DNA of 64,000 bases from Linnemannia elongata (GCA_036320915.1 JAXBDG010000025.1:1-64000), one strand, 5' to 3'. Shown: positions 1 through 12,620, counted from the stretch's first letter. Translations and numbers: made by a program. Notes: generated by a model not told the origin, from the letters alone.

Positions 1-323
1 CCACCCCCTACTCTATGTTGTCCCACAGTAGGAAAAGTCTATTTGCCCATGCTCCTTTGCTCTGTTTGTTTTATTTTGCATCTCTATCCGTTGTGCGACA
101 TGAGAGACTACTTGCTCTCCCTCCCTATGTACCTCTTTCCTCGACGCCCACTTCTTTGCCCTTCCGCATCTCTCTTCCCCGTTGATCATTTTTTTTCCTT
201 GATCTACTTTTTTCTCCATTCCCATCGCTCATCATCCCCACCACACGACATCGACTCTCCCTCCCGGCATCCTTCATTCTCTCATCTCGCCGCTTCAGAT
301 CAGGAAAGTAAAACGTCATCACC

Positions 324-2399
324 ATGGAGATCAACCCCGCCGTCACCTTTAAGCATGACCGTTCTATTATGTATGCCAAACGGCCCAAGGTCCTCATCGT
401 TGGCGCAGGTCTGGCAGGTCTGACCCTTGGCATGCTTCTTCACAAGGCCGATATCCCCTTCGAGATCTATGAGCGTGCCGCTGAAATCAAGCCCCTTGGT
501 AACACCCTGTTCATGGATTACTCTATTGATTGATCACTGATAACTCTATTTGTCTCAGAAGAACGTCCATCATCTAACCCACACTCTTTTTGTGCTATAG
601 GGTCGGCGATGTACTTCAACTGCACCACCGCCAACCTCTTTAAGCAGTGCGGGATTTATGAAGAGTTTCTCGCCCTGGGCAAATACGTCTCTGCGATCAA
701 GATGTGTAACGAGAATAGAGAGCTCGAATTCTCAGTGGATTTCGAGGGGCACGACGAAACTGTAAGATAACGGTGCCTTTTTGATTCGCTCTTCTTGAAC
801 AAAGAACGCCTTGCCAATTAGAAACTAACATACATCTCTCGTCTACCCTAATAGGTATGGTGCCAACGGATACATTGTTTCTCGACCTCAGATTTATGAT
901 TTGCTTCTCCGCCAGATTCCAAAAGAGCGCGTTCACTTGGGAAAGAAGGTTCTCTCCATGGACCAAGGCGGCAACGGCGTCCTTATTCGCTTCAGCGATA
1001 AAAGCGAAGCTGAAGGCGACATCCTCGTCGGAGCTGATGGAGCCTACAGTGCTGTTCGCCAAGGACTGTACGAAAAGCTGAAGAAGACGAACAAGCTCCC
1101 AGCATCTGATGCACTCCCACTTCCCTTCAGCACAGTCCGCCTTGTTGGCCAAACTCGACCTCTTTCTCCCGAAGAGTTCCCTGATCTGGCAATCAAGAAT
1201 TCTCAGTTCCGCAACTTTATCGCAACTGACAAGATGTACACGGTAGGTACTGATTTTTTTTGGATAGGTCCAACCGGCTCCTACTTTTTTCGCCTCTCCA
1301 CCCTAACCCCTACATCTATGTTTTATTGTTCATGCTAGTGGTCCACAGCAACAACAGTCCAGAATACTGTGTGTTGGGGTGCTATTCTCTTCCTTGATGA
1401 GGAAACCAGTAAAGACAATGACGCTTTTCGTAACTCAGAGTGGGGACCTGAGGCTGCTGCGGCGATGTGCGAGCAAGTTAAGGATTTTCCTATTATCAGT
1501 GGAGGCGACAAGATCCTCACTCTTCAAGACTTGATCGACCGCTCTCCTAAGGAGTTGATCTCCAAGGTCATGCTGGAGGAGAAAGTCTTCAAGACCTGGT
1601 ACGACTGTCGTACAGTTCTCATCGGTGATGGTATGTTCATTTTTCTGTTTGAATTGCACATACTTGCAAGTATTCACCAAAATATGGATGTTTCTTCATC
1701 GTGCCTAACCTTTTCCGCCCGGTTCTCCGATTATACACTTTTTCTATGGATTTTGCATTTTAGCATGCCATAAGGTAGAGCCAACGAATGATGTTGTGAA
1801 ATGAGTAAGCATATTGCTACAGTACTGTAAACTATTGTGCGTACTTATCATACTCTCTTTTTGCACTGTGTCTTAGTTCAATCCTGCTGGAGGTGTGGGT
1901 GCTGCCAACGCCATGCATGATGCCATAGCATTGGCGAACCGCATCAACGGACTCCCCTTCCATCCTATCGCGGAGGAGATTGAAGATGCATTCAAGGCCT
2001 ACCAAGAGGAGCGCATCGATTGGGTTGAGAAGGCATTCGAAAATAGCAAGGCCTTTAGGACCATGGCGGGTCAGGTAAGAGATGGCTTTCTCGCTTTTTA
2101 TCACATTTTGCAATATTTAGGCCCAACGACCAGCGATTGATTCTGTTATTGATGTTGTCCCGGTCCCTCCCTATTGTACATAATAGTCTGTCTCGTCCAA
2201 GGCCACCCGGTATATTGTGAAGAATATGCCTGCATGGGTCGTGCGGAAGTTTGAGCGTCGCCAGTTCACCAATCGTCCCCAGGCTGCCTTTTTGCCAGCA
2301 GCTGAGGACAAGGGTACTATTAAGACTGCTCCTCAGCCTAGTTTGTCTATCAAGGCTCCTGAGGAGACTGAACCATCGAAAACAACTCAAGTTGTATAA
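324..2399 (+). CDS. FAD-dependent monooxygenase, tandem copy A (one-base frameshift)
   Basis: Predicted exons are 324-498, 601-761, 855-1242, 1339-1630, 1764-1774 (11 nt), 1877-2074 and 2187-2399, all with GT-AG introns. The N-terminus has the Rossmann FAD motif VLIVGAGLAGLTLG. The middle has the DG motif GADGAYSAVRQ, and exons 4-6 join into the FAD ribose-binding motif GDACHK-NPAGGVGA. These are hallmarks of the PHBH-fold class A flavin monooxygenases, which hydroxylate or epoxidise small substrates using NAD(P)H and O2; the substrate is unknown. The ATG at 324 matches the start of copy C. Exon 2 is 161 nt, against 160 nt in copies B, C and D, so exon 3 falls out of frame. Copy A is therefore a recent pseudogene or carries a sequencing error. 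About 479 codons would be expected. Confidence 0.8.
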
Positions 2400-2995
2400 A
2401 GGGAGCGAGAGAAAGAGAGACAGCCGGAGAGAGAGCAAGCTTCTATTTTTTACCTTAATGCGCTGGATAAGATAGTATACATCAAGGTGTAATAATACAT
2501 CCACATACTAAATACACACACATTTTGCGGCCTACCTCACCAATGACTTCCACTACTTTGCGATGTGTGTTCTTTTATGAAAGAAAAGTAATTGAGAGCA
2601 GTTGTGTTTGCCGGACAAGCATGCACTGTGTAGTACACAGTAAAGAAAGGCAACGAACAATTATTACGGCCCTTGTCTAACCACGATACAAAACGACGGC
2701 AGCGCCTTCCATTTTCCAGGCGAATTAAAGTTTTCTGTCGTTCAAAAGGCGCAAATATGCTTCTTCTCTGGCAAGAGCATTCTGTGGTAAAAAAGACAGA
2801 GTGAACATCGTTTTTAACCTGTTTCCTGCCCATCGCCCTCATCTCCATTTTTATTACCTCTGCATCTCTCTTCGTTCATCTACCCTTTTTTTCCTTCTTC
2901 ATTCCTTTCTCCTTTACATCACTACTGTCTCTTGCACTCATCCACCCATTAAATTTCGGGATCGCGACACATTCACACCACACATCAGGAAAACC

Positions 2996-5068
2996 ATGGC
3001 AGAAACCTTAAAGCAACTCAATCAGTACCCAGGTCAGGGCGGGCGTCCCAAGGTCCTTATCGTCGGAGCGGGGTTGGCTGGACTCACCTTGGGCATGCTC
3101 CTTCACAAGGCTGGCATCCCCTTTGAGATCTATGAGAGAGCTGCTGTTGTCAAGCCCCTTGGTAAGTTCTCACCCCTTTCCCTCTGATCATTTCTGAATG
3201 TGAACATCCTTTGCTCTTTGCTCGTTTCATTTTTCCCTCGATTTATAACAGACGAACTATATCCTTTGGATCTATGTTATATAGGATCGGCGATGTACTT
3301 CAACTGTACGACAGCCAACCTCTTCAAACAATGCGGGATCTACGACGAGTTTGTCTCTCTCGGCAAATACGTGTCCTCGATCAAACTATGCAACGAAGAC
3401 AGGGTAGTCGACTTTTCCATGGACTTTGGGGGACATGAAGCTCTGTAAGTAAAACCTTTTTTCGAAAGAGGTGTGGAAAAGAAAGCGAATCATCTTTGAC
3501 CTTTGGGCGTTTATGTTATTTGCAGGTACGGTGCGAACGGATATATTATTGCTCGTCCACAGGTGCATAGCCTGCTCACACGCCAGATCCCCAAGGAGCG
3601 CATCCATTACGGTGCCAAGGTCGCAACAACAGAAAGTAACGATAACGGTGTCTTGATTCGCTTCACGGACGGTTCAGAGGTCAAGGGAGATATTCTTGTC
3701 GGAGCTGACGGCGCCTACAGCGCGGTTCGGAAGGGTTTGTACGCCAAATTAAAAGATGAGGGCAAACTTCCTCCCTCAGACAACCTCCCCCTTCCTTTCA
3801 CCACTGTATGCGTTCTTGCACAGACCCGTCCTCTCACACCAGAGGAGTTTCCCGACGTTGCACAGGAGGAGAGTCAGTTCCGCAACTTCATCGCCACAGA
3901 CAAGATGTACACGGTAAGAGGAATGGATGTAGTAACTATGCATGATATTAATTGCAATCTACTTTTTCTGATGTAAAACTTCCCTGTCCTCCGCGACTTT
4001 ATTAGTGGTCAACACTTACCACCGCGCAAAATACCGTTTGTTGGGGATCTATTCTCTTCCTGGATGAGGAATCGAGCAAGGAGGACAATTCCTTCAGCAA
4101 CTCGGACTGGGGACAGGAGGCAGCGATGGCAATGTGCGAGGAGGTCAAGGATTTTCCTATCATTGGCGGGGGCGACAAGAAACTGACTCTTAAGGATTTG
4201 ATGGACTTGACACCCAGCGGTCATTTCTCGAAGGTCATGCTCGAGGAGAAAGTCTTTGAGACCTGGTACAGTGGCCGAACAGTTCTTGTAGGAGATGGTA
4301 GGGTATACACTTTCTGGTCATCCATTAAGGAGAAACATGTGCAAGGATAGGTGCCGTTGTCCTACTTTCTAATCCACAATTGCTTTATTCGCTTCACCTC
4401 TTGTACATTTCTCCTAGCATGCCACAAGGTATAGTTTGCTCGTCTTTCACATGCCTCGGAGTGACGCATTGTGTATCAACCGTTCATACACATAACATTT
4501 TCCTTCATTTTTTTTTCATTGTTGCTGTGCATTCTTCAGCTTAATCCTGCTGGAGGTGTCGGAGCTGCTACCGCTATTCACGATGTCATCGAATTGGCCA
4601 ACCGTATCAACGGTCTCCCCTTCCACTCCACCGTCAGCGATATCGAGGACGCTTTCATGGCCTACAAAAGCGAGCGCATTGGTTGGGTCACCAAAGCGTT
4701 CGTGAACAGCAAGGTTTTCAGGACTATGGTCGGCCAGGTAAAGTCTTTCCCCAGTCATGGATCCCAGCAAGAGTTTGCACAATCATTTTGAATGGCAATT
4801 AATTATGTTGCCTGTTCTCTTGCTCTTCTTCCTTCGAATTTGCTGGGATATCTAGTCCACATCGTCCAAGATCACACGATTCCTTGTCAAGCATACTCCT
4901 CAATGGGTGATGCTGAAGATTGAACGACGACAGTTTACACACCGCCCTCAGGTAGCATTCTTGCCACTGGTTGAAGATAGGGGGTATGTCAAGGCAGCTC
5001 CTCAGTCTAGCGTGGCTATCAAGACCCCTGATGAGACCGAGAGGTCAATAATAACCCAAGCTGTTTAG
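2996..5068 (+). CDS. FAD-dependent monooxygenase, tandem copy B (open)
   Basis: Seven exons: 2996-3161, 3285-3444, 3526-3913, 4006-4297, 4418-4428 (11 nt), 4540-4737 and 4856-5068. They join to 1,428 nt (475 aa) with no frame break. Visible motifs are the Rossmann FAD fingerprint VLIVGAGLAGLTLG near residues 20-33, the DG motif GADGAYSAVRK, and GDACHKLNPAGGVGA built across the microexon. The N-terminus (MAETLKQLNQYPGQGG) differs from copies A and C, so first exons have diverged more than the core. There is no signal peptide or C-terminal membrane segment, so it is probably cytosolic. The family is class A flavin monooxygenase; a specific reaction cannot be assigned. The ATG follows a CT-rich leader and sits in an AAACCATGG context. 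Confidence 0.85.
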
Positions 5069-6020
5069 AATGTCTGAACTATGCTAGATGCTCCTAAAAA
5101 TAAGTTCACTAGAGATATTTTGTTTAGTGTTGTTATATCCAGAGGTAAAATATCCTTCGTATTGCAGCTGGTTAGATGGCGCTCTCTGCACTTTTTTATT
5201 CATTTTTTCTCCAAAGGTGCATGTCCATACATGTCAATGGTTAACCCACAAGGTGTGCATGGTCGCAGCTGACCAGTGCATTGAGCCGTGAACACGTGTG
5301 GAGGAACGCCAGTGAAAAATGACAAGATATGAGAGCAATTGAGATCATAAAAAGGATAGGCAAATGACAGACAGAGAGTAAGACAACTTACGCCAGACCT
5401 GGTCCATGTAAGTTCTTAACACAACCCTTTTCGTCTTTTGTGGAAATGGCATAAATCTGTCTGTATGAACGTTCAACGCAATTGTATTTCTTGGAGGAGC
5501 TGGTCCGAGCAAAGGACGTTTTCTGCCTCCTCTCGTCCGTTGACGAAAGGAGGATGTGATGCGACAGTCCTTCCCCTTTGAACTAGGTTCTCGACCCTCC
5601 CTTCGCGCAACCTTTTGCCCGTACTGACTGGTAATTTACTCACGTCTGTATTACTTATCTCGTACTCCCATCCTCCCTCCATCTTTGTCGCCCTTTGGCT
5701 CATTTTGTTCATTAATCCTTTCATTCGCAGAACAGGTCGTTGTCGTACAAATGCGAAATACAAAAGGCAACAACACCACGATGTCTGAAAGTAAGACAGA
5801 GGGAGAGAGGTAGAGTGAGCTTTTTCGACTTATTTCTCCATCCCCCACCTCTTGTCTGTACTCGGCATCTCTCTTTTTGTGCATCATTCTCTTTTTTTGT
5901 GCATCACTTCTTTGTCATCACCACCTTTCTCTTCCTTCTTGATCGTCTCCATCCCTCCATTCGAAAACCAATTTCCTTTCTCTTCAACCTGCCATTTCGA
6001 CTTTTCTACATCAGCACACC
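5069..6020. other. Intergenic spacer between monooxygenase copies B and C
   Basis: No convincing coding region is seen. The last 350 bases become strongly CT-rich, like the leaders of the other copies, so the promoter and 5' UTR of copy C probably lie here. Confidence 0.5.
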
Positions 6021-8157
6021 ATGGAGATCAACCCAGCTGTCACCTTTAAGCACGACCGTTCTATCATGTACGCCAAACGACCCAAGGTCCTTATTGTAGG
6101 AGCTGGTCTGGGAGGGCTTACCCTGGGCATGCTCCTCCACAAGGCTGGTATCCCCTTTGATATCTACGACAAAGCTCCTGAGGTTAAACCCCTCGGTAAG
6201 ACCTTTTGTTCCTGGATCCTTCTATTCAATTGGCTCTTGATCACTGTTGACTGATTGGTGACCTTAAAAGTCTTACTAGAGGGCTTCAAAACCCATATCT
6301 AACCTTTTTATTTTGGTAGGTGCGGCGATGTACTTCAATTGCACAACTGCCAACCTCTTTAAGCAGTGTGGGATCTACGAAGAGTTTGCTGCACTGGGAA
6401 AATATGTTTCTGCGATCAAGATGTGTAACGAGCAACGGGAGGTTGAGTTCTCTATAGATTTTGAAGGGCACGAGCAAGAGTAAGCAAGGAGTGCTTTGAT
6501 CATCCCATGCTTTGATATCCCTCACTGTTAATTCCTGGCAATTAAACACGCTGTTTCTATTTTTCTTGCCTGTAGGTTTGGAGCAAGGGGCTACATGATC
6601 ACTCGCCCAGCGTTGTACGGCCTGCTCATGCGTCAGATTCCCAAAGAACGCATCCACCTTGGCAAAAAGGTGCTCACCATGGACCAGGGAGGGAATGGCG
6701 TCCTTATCCGCTTCAGCGACAGGACAGAGGCTGAGGGAGACATTCTTGTCGGAGCTGATGGTGCTTACAGTGCCGTGCGCCAGGGGCTCTATGCCAAGTT
6801 GAAGAAGGCTGGTACTCTCCCTCCATCCGACCTACTCCCTCTCCCTTTCAGCACAGTCTGCCTTGTGGGCCAAACTCGTCCCCTCACACCCGAAGAGTTC
6901 CCTGATATCGCACAGGAGCAGTGTCGAATGCGCCGTACCATCGGCACGGACAAGATGTATTCTGTATGTATGAAGGAGGTGAGACGGAAAGTGTGGGTGA
7001 AGAAAAAATAATGCTCTCATAAATGTATCCCGCAAAATCACCAATACAACTGACACCCACTGATGCCCTTTTCTTTTAGTGGTCGACATACAACACCGCC
7101 CAGGGAACCATGGCATATATGGTTATTCAATTTCTAACAGGTGAATCAAGCAAGGAAAACGATGCTTTCCGTAACTCGGAATTTGGACCCGAGGCAGTAC
7201 TGGCGATGTGTGAGGAGGTCAAGGACTTCCAGTCATCAGCGGAGGAGACCACAAGTATACAATGGCGGACTTTTTTGCTTGGTCAAACAAGGAGCACATC
7301 TCCAAATTTATGCTGGAGGAGAAGGTACTCAAGACTTGGTACCATTGCCGCACAGTTCTCATTGGAGATGGTATGTGTGAACAGAGGGGAGGGCAGGGGA
7401 GAGAGGAAAGACAATCGAGACTGTGATTGTTACATGTCTTGCATTCTTGCATTCTTGTTTATGTTTGTTGTTTTTATTCTTTAACCGAACGTTTTTTTTT
7501 TGTTTTTCGTTTTGTTTAGCGTGCCACAAGGTAGATTTCACGCTTAGTCTCCTAGAAGAGAATACAGACATGTCCTAACTCAAGAACATCTTTCCTAACT
7601 CGCCTCTTTTATAACTCTTTGAATTTTCGTTCCTGTAGCTGAATCCTGCTGGAGGAGTTGGTCCTGCGAACGCCGTTCAAGATGCCATGGTGCTCGCAAA
7701 CCTGATCAACGGTCTTCCCTTCCACCCCATCGCCGAGGAGATCGAGGCAGCCTTCAAGGCATATCAGGTAGAGCGTATGCCATGGGTCAAGGATGCACAC
7801 AAAATCAGTCAGACTCACCGAACCATGGTCGGGCAGGTAAGAATAAGCAGAGCACTCTGGCGGGCTAATTGGGGACTACATTGTGAACAACATGTATGAG
7901 CGCTTCTTTCTTTAACTTTATTTCTCCTCTCGTTCTGGGAATCTCAGTCGTTCGCCTCAAAGTCAACCAGATATGTCTCAAAGCACATCCCTCCATGGCT
8001 CTTCAATCGCATCCAGGCACGCGCATTCAGTTACCGCCCTCAGGTTGCGTTCTTGCCTCTTGCCGAGGATAATGGTCGTGTCCGCCCTGCTCATCAACCC
8101 AGTTTGTCTGTCAAGGCACCCGTCGGGCTTGAGACTGTGATGACCCGCATTGTGTAA
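6021..8157 (+). CDS. FAD-dependent monooxygenase, tandem copy C (one-base frameshift)
   Basis: Exons are 6021-6195, 6320-6479, 6576-6963, 7080-7370, 7520-7530 (11 nt), 7639-7836 and 7948-8157. The first exon encodes the same start as copy A (MEINPAVTFKHDRSIMYAKR), so A and C are the closest pair. The FAD motif VLIVGAGLGGLTLG and DG motif GADGAYSAVRQ are intact. The microexon reads CHK after a valine-type codon, giving GD-(V)-CHK in place of GDACHK. Exon 4 is 291 nt instead of 292. One C appears to be missing after the codons for KDF near 7,229, which shifts the frame until the end of the exon. Fungal class A flavin monooxygenase; likely pseudogene or assembly error. Confidence 0.78.
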
Positions 8158-8917
8158 ATAGTTGATACCCCCTCCCTTTCCCTTCCAAATAGTTCGACGT
8201 AGGTCAAAAGTAGTACTTCTTGAGAAAACCTTTCCACGGCTCCTTTATATACGTCTCTCTCCACACCCTTGCACTCCTCTCTCTCTCTCTCTTTTCGTTT
8301 GTGTCTGAGAACTAAAAGCATGAGTGTGGGTAATTTTCGAAGACAGGTGATGAAAATGTGAGCAATTGGATTCAAGGGAATGCAAACAAACCAAACGCCC
8401 ACACCCCTAGCTACTGTCAGTTCATACATGACACCAGCTGGCTGCAAACAGCATGCATTGGTGCATGGGCATCCTTGCTGGGGCAGGATAACAAGCATGC
8501 GGCCATTCTGATGCAGCTTGATGTTCTGCCAACCTGGGATTACCTGTTTGTGCTCCTCTCCTTTCCATCCTTTCCATCCGACCATGGCTCTCTTTTAGTT
8601 TTGTTTATTTTCCACTTGCCCGAAGACGTGAGGATGTCAATGTCGTACAAAGGAAAAATAACAAACGGGATCCATCCATGTTTCTAAAGACAGAACATTG
8701 TCTCTTCCTCTCCTCTCCTTTGCCTCGTCTTTCCCTTCTTTTTGTTTTCGACATCTCTTTCTTCTAATTCTCACCTTTTCTTCTTCGCCTTCTCCATCCT
8801 CATCACCTCTTCCTTCCTCGTTTTTTCTTTTTACATTCAATCTCTCCCCTACTTCTCATCCTCATCTAATCGCCACCAACTCGAGATCTCGACAACTGCA
8901 CAACAACCATCACCTCC
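8158..8917. other. Intergenic spacer between monooxygenase copies C and D
   Basis: No gene recognised. The half nearest copy D is a long CT-rich tract (about 8,695-8,890) typical of the leaders in this array. Confidence 0.5.
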
Positions 8918-11101
8918 ATGTCAACAACTTCAACACAACAGAGCCATAGCGAAGGGCGACCTAAGGTCCTTATCGCCGGAGGAGGACTGGGAGGTCTTAC
9001 CATGGGCCTGCTCCTTCACAAGGCCGGTATCCCCTTTGAAATCTATGAGCGTGCCACCGACGTCAAGCCCCTCGGTACGTCTCAACTTGGACATACCCCA
9101 CTCTGTCTCTTCCTCTCTCTTCCCCTTTCTCCCTTCTCCATCTCCATCACTGTCGCCCGTGCCTGAATATGATGTGATGATCGCCATTCGATCGATTTAT
9201 ATTTTTTGTCTCACTCAGACATAGAGTACCCTTCTGACCCATACATTTTTCTTTTTGCATATGACATCCAAAGGCTCATCGATGTTTCTAAACAGCACGA
9301 CGGCTCCTTTTTTCAAACAGTGCGGGATCTACGACGATTTTGTTGCCATCGGCAAATATGCTGCCAATATCCTGATGTGTACCGAAGAACGCAAGGTTGA
9401 TTTCACCATGGAGTTTGCACAACACGAGACAGAGTACGCAACCACCCCAGAGTAACGGATGCGCGACGCTTCATTTGCGGAGAGAATATCGTTTCGTGAT
9501 TTGCGAACAAGACTAACAAAGTTCTTCCTCCTCATATGTAATCATAGATTTGGCGCAAAGGGTTACATGGTCACTCGCCCACAATTTTACGGCCTACTCC
9601 AGCGCCACATGCCCAAGGAACACATTCATACCGGCAAAAAGATCGTCGGTATGGACCAAAACGACAAAGGCGTCGTCCTTCGTTTCAGTGACGGAACCGA
9701 AGCAAGAGGTGATATCCTTATCGGAGCCGACGGAGCTTACAGTGCCGTGCGTAATGGTCTTTATGAGAAGTTGAAGGAGGCTAAGAAACTCCCACCATCT
9801 GATGCGTTGCCTCTCCCATTCAGCACAATCTGTCTTGTCGGCCAGACTCTTCCTATTACGACGGAGGATTTCCCCGATCTCAAGCACCAGGAGTGTTTGT
9901 TCCGTCGTATTATTGGTACCGAAAAAATGTACTCTGTAAGTCTTGAAAAAACGTTCATGTGGGTAGGGAAATGTCAATTGTAAGTTACACAACACCAAGG
10001 TGGCTGACACACCTTTTTTTTTTGCCTCTGTATCTAGTGGTCAACGTACACCACCTCAGAGTCAACCGTAGCATACTTTGTCATTCGTTTTCTCGAAAAT
10101 GAGACCAACAAGGAAGACGAGGCGTTCAAAAACTCTGACTGGGGTCCCGAAGCAGCCAAAGCAATGTGTGATGAGGTTAAGGATTTTCCTGTTATGGGCG
10201 GTGATGGCAAAGATCTTACTCTAGGAGACCTGTTTGCCTGGTCTTCGAAGGAGTATATTTCTAAAGCTAGCTTGGAAGAAAAGGTGTTTGAGACGTGGTA
10301 CGACGGTCGCACTGTCCTCCTTGGCGACGGTAAGCTACCAGGCACAGCATAACCAGCAAACGATGGAGGTATCAAGGTGCCCAAGCATTCCCTTGCTAAT
10401 TTTTTTTCTTATATCCCCTCCATTTCCTGCTAGCATGCCACAAGGTAGGATTGGATTCCCTTTCAAAAGGACAGGAGGTAATGTCGACCCTCAATATGCA
10501 CGCAATTATTTACTCACTGGATTTGTTTGTCTTAATCTTGTTCATTTATAGTTCAGTCCTTCTGGAGGCGTGGGGGCTACCAACGCCATGCACGACGCCA
10601 TTGTCTTGGCAAACTATCTCAACGGAATGCCACTAAACCCTACCACCAAGGATATCGAAGCCGTTTTCAGGGAGTATAAGAACGAGCGTATCAGCTGGGT
10701 CAACACTGCCTTTGAAAGCAGCAAGGTCTTCCGTACGATGGTTGGCCAGGTATGTCTATCAAAAGCATCCATGCAATATGCTAGTTTTCGTTTGTTCGGT
10801 TGGTATAGTGTATTTTAATTAATTGCCCATCCCCTTTGTTCCTCCGCAACTTCACTCTATGTGCAATATATAGTCGTTTAAGTCAAAGATCATTCGACAA
10901 TTTTTCAAGCACATCCCTGGATTCGTTATGCGGAAAGTAGAGTCTCGTCAGTTCTGCTATCGTCCTCAGGTTGCGTTTTTGCCGCCGGCCGAGGACAATG
11001 GCGCCATCCCACGGGCACATCAACCCAGTTTGTATATCAAAGGACCTCAGGCGAGAACACAGGCGGACGGATCATCAGAGCAGCCTGTCGCTGCAGTTTG
11101 A
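8918..11101 (+). CDS. FAD-dependent monooxygenase, tandem copy D (open)
   Basis: Exons 8918-9074, 9274-9433, 9548-9935, 10038-10329, 10434-10444 (11 nt), 10552-10749 and 10874-11101 join to 1,434 nt (477 aa) without a frame break. The N-terminus is MSTTSTQQSHSEGRPK followed by VLIAGGGLGGLTMG, a slightly altered FAD fingerprint. The DG motif (GADGAYSAVRN) and GDACHKFSPSGGVGA are present. Exon 2 lacks one tyrosine-type aromatic seen in the paralogs (SSMFLNSTTAP versus SAMYFNCTTAN). The C-terminus is longer than in A-C. Same family and unknown substrate. This is the most diverged copy and closes the array. A poly(A)-like AATAAA lies just downstream at about 11,163. Confidence 0.85.
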
Positions 11102-11844
11102 AGGACAGGGATACTCCACCCATACTCGCCCGCGAGAATGATACTATGTACAAAAAAAAACTCAATAAAAGATACGCGAACAACGACAATGGTCCCTTTC
11201 ACTCATGAAGTACATTCTTCTCCCTATTCAGTGTGTGTTATCTTTCCCGTTTGTTTTTGACTAGAAAGGAAAAGCTGGATGATTTTGCATGTTCACACCA
11301 TTGCAAAATTGAAAAATGAGAGCCCCTTTCAGGATCACCGGGAACAAACAGAACACAGACAGCACAGACGACACATCTCTGCCACTGGCAAGCGTGCACC
11401 TTGTGTTTGCGAGTACGTCGGGGCGTAGGTTTTTGTTCGTATTTTCGTATTAGAGGGTCTGCGCAGTTGACAGAAAAATGTCAAATGCGCAGTTTGACGA
11501 CTCCCTTTGCTTCGCCAATCGACCGCTGTGCAGAAGACTTTTGACGAAAGGCGTGGAAAATATCAGCTGAAAAAGAAAACAGCTATCAGAGCATGGGTTG
11601 TTAGATGTAACATTTGCTTCGCCATTTTCTACAAGGATTAGTACACGATTTGTGCTCAACATTGGCATTCGGCATCGATCACGGTTGTATAAAACAAATT
11701 TTAAGGGAACTGAAGAAAACATGGAGTGTAGGGTAAGAAAAACAACTACATTAGAGGTTAGTTTTTTTTGCTCATTATGGTTGAAAGGCACAATAAAACT
11801 ACTTTGTCTGGTCCAGGTGTCGACGACAGTGTTCAAAGGCGGAG
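11102..11844. other. Non-coding stretch downstream of the monooxygenase array
   Basis: No supported gene. Around 11,693-11,715 there is a short sequence (AAGGGAACTGAAGAAAA) that recurs imperfectly near 63,547, just before the 28S fragment. Its meaning is uncertain. Confidence 0.4.
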
Positions 11845-12000
11845 TGCTGAATCTTCTGGTATTATATGAAGTGCTTGTTTCTCTTGACAGATTCTATGCT
11901 AGGGCAATGTTTTGACAATATGACAGATTTGTAGAGTGGCGGTGTAAAAGAGTCGTTCCAATCCTGACTCACATGCGCAGAGGATGTAAGGTCTTGAGGC
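11845..12000 (-). pseudogene. F-box gene relic
   Basis: The minus-strand sequence aligns by eye with the F-box-proximal part of the broken F-box/LRR gene at 43.7-43.8 kb. Shared stretches include the region coding for NDSFTPPLYNSVVLSKHG and for SVERNKHFI. Here it has stop codons and indels and has lost both ends. It lies just outside the left end of the 27.5-kb element. Confidence 0.6.
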
Positions 12001-12128
12001 CGAGTCTACTGGCATATATTGTGTCGCATTCATGTAAGGGTCAAATGAACCCAAGTCAATCTCCTTATTTGGTCACACTGCCACACGAAAACAAATACTC
12101 TCCATTTGCCACTTCTTTTGCCACAGTG

Positions 12129-12215
12129 TCGCGCAGTGTAGTCTCGCTTCCATCCCCTCCCCTCGTGGGTTAGAATCCAATTCCTTCGCGCAGCGAAGAC
12201 CTCACGCAGTGAGGG
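12129..12215 (+). other. Element tip: tRNA-like B-box and two GCA-loop hairpins
   Basis: Just inside the tip, GGTTAGAATCC (12,168-12,178) resembles a pol III B-box. The TSD plus the first element bases (CGCGCAGTGTAG) resemble an A-box at normal tRNA spacing. Next come two small hairpins with GCA loops: CTTCGC-GCA-GCGAAG and CCTCAC-GCA-GTGAGG. The hairpin centres GCGCAGCG (12,188-12,195) and ACGCAGTG (12,204-12,211) echo the TSD GCGCAGTG. The B-box and hairpins recur at the right tip; the A-box does not. Confidence 0.45.
12131..12138. repeat. Target-site duplication, left copy (8 bp)
   Basis: GCGCAGTG directly abuts the outer tip of the left inverted arm (which begins TAGTCTCG). It is found again in direct orientation at 39,686-39,693 immediately after the right arm tip (CGAGACTA). 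No base separates either copy from the arm. Confidence 0.85.
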
Positions 12216-12620
12216 TCTGGGTCAAAATTTTGAGTTATTGGCGGAGCGGGTCGTAAAACCAAAAAGGAAGGTTGTTAAGGGTTTCTCCCCCCAATAGCAA
12301 GGCAGTTAAGGGTCTTTTACTCCCCAAAAGCAAGGCTGCTCGTTCTCACACTCGCACTGTTCATCTCTCTTCATCATCTGATTGCCCTCATCAACGCTTG
12401 TCATCTCTGTAGTTCATCCCCCTTTCTCTCTGCTTCCCTCAGCCTAAGTAAATAAACCTTGCTTCTCTCTCCTTTCATATCCCCACTAGCCATATTTACA
12501 GCTCTCTCTATCCCTACCAAACACCGCTTCAAAGCCAGCGCCTTCCGACTGTTCTCTCTCTCTGCCGTCGCCTTTTGCTATTGTCACTGCCCCTTTCAGT
12601 TCTCTCGCCCCATTGTCAGT

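Noticed and set aside
12459..12620. 54-residue N-terminal extension of the RecQ ORF (651-aa version), also at 39,204-39,365
   Set aside because: It starts at a non-ATG codon and is CT-rich leader-like sequence. The first in-frame ATG at 12,621 is a better start.
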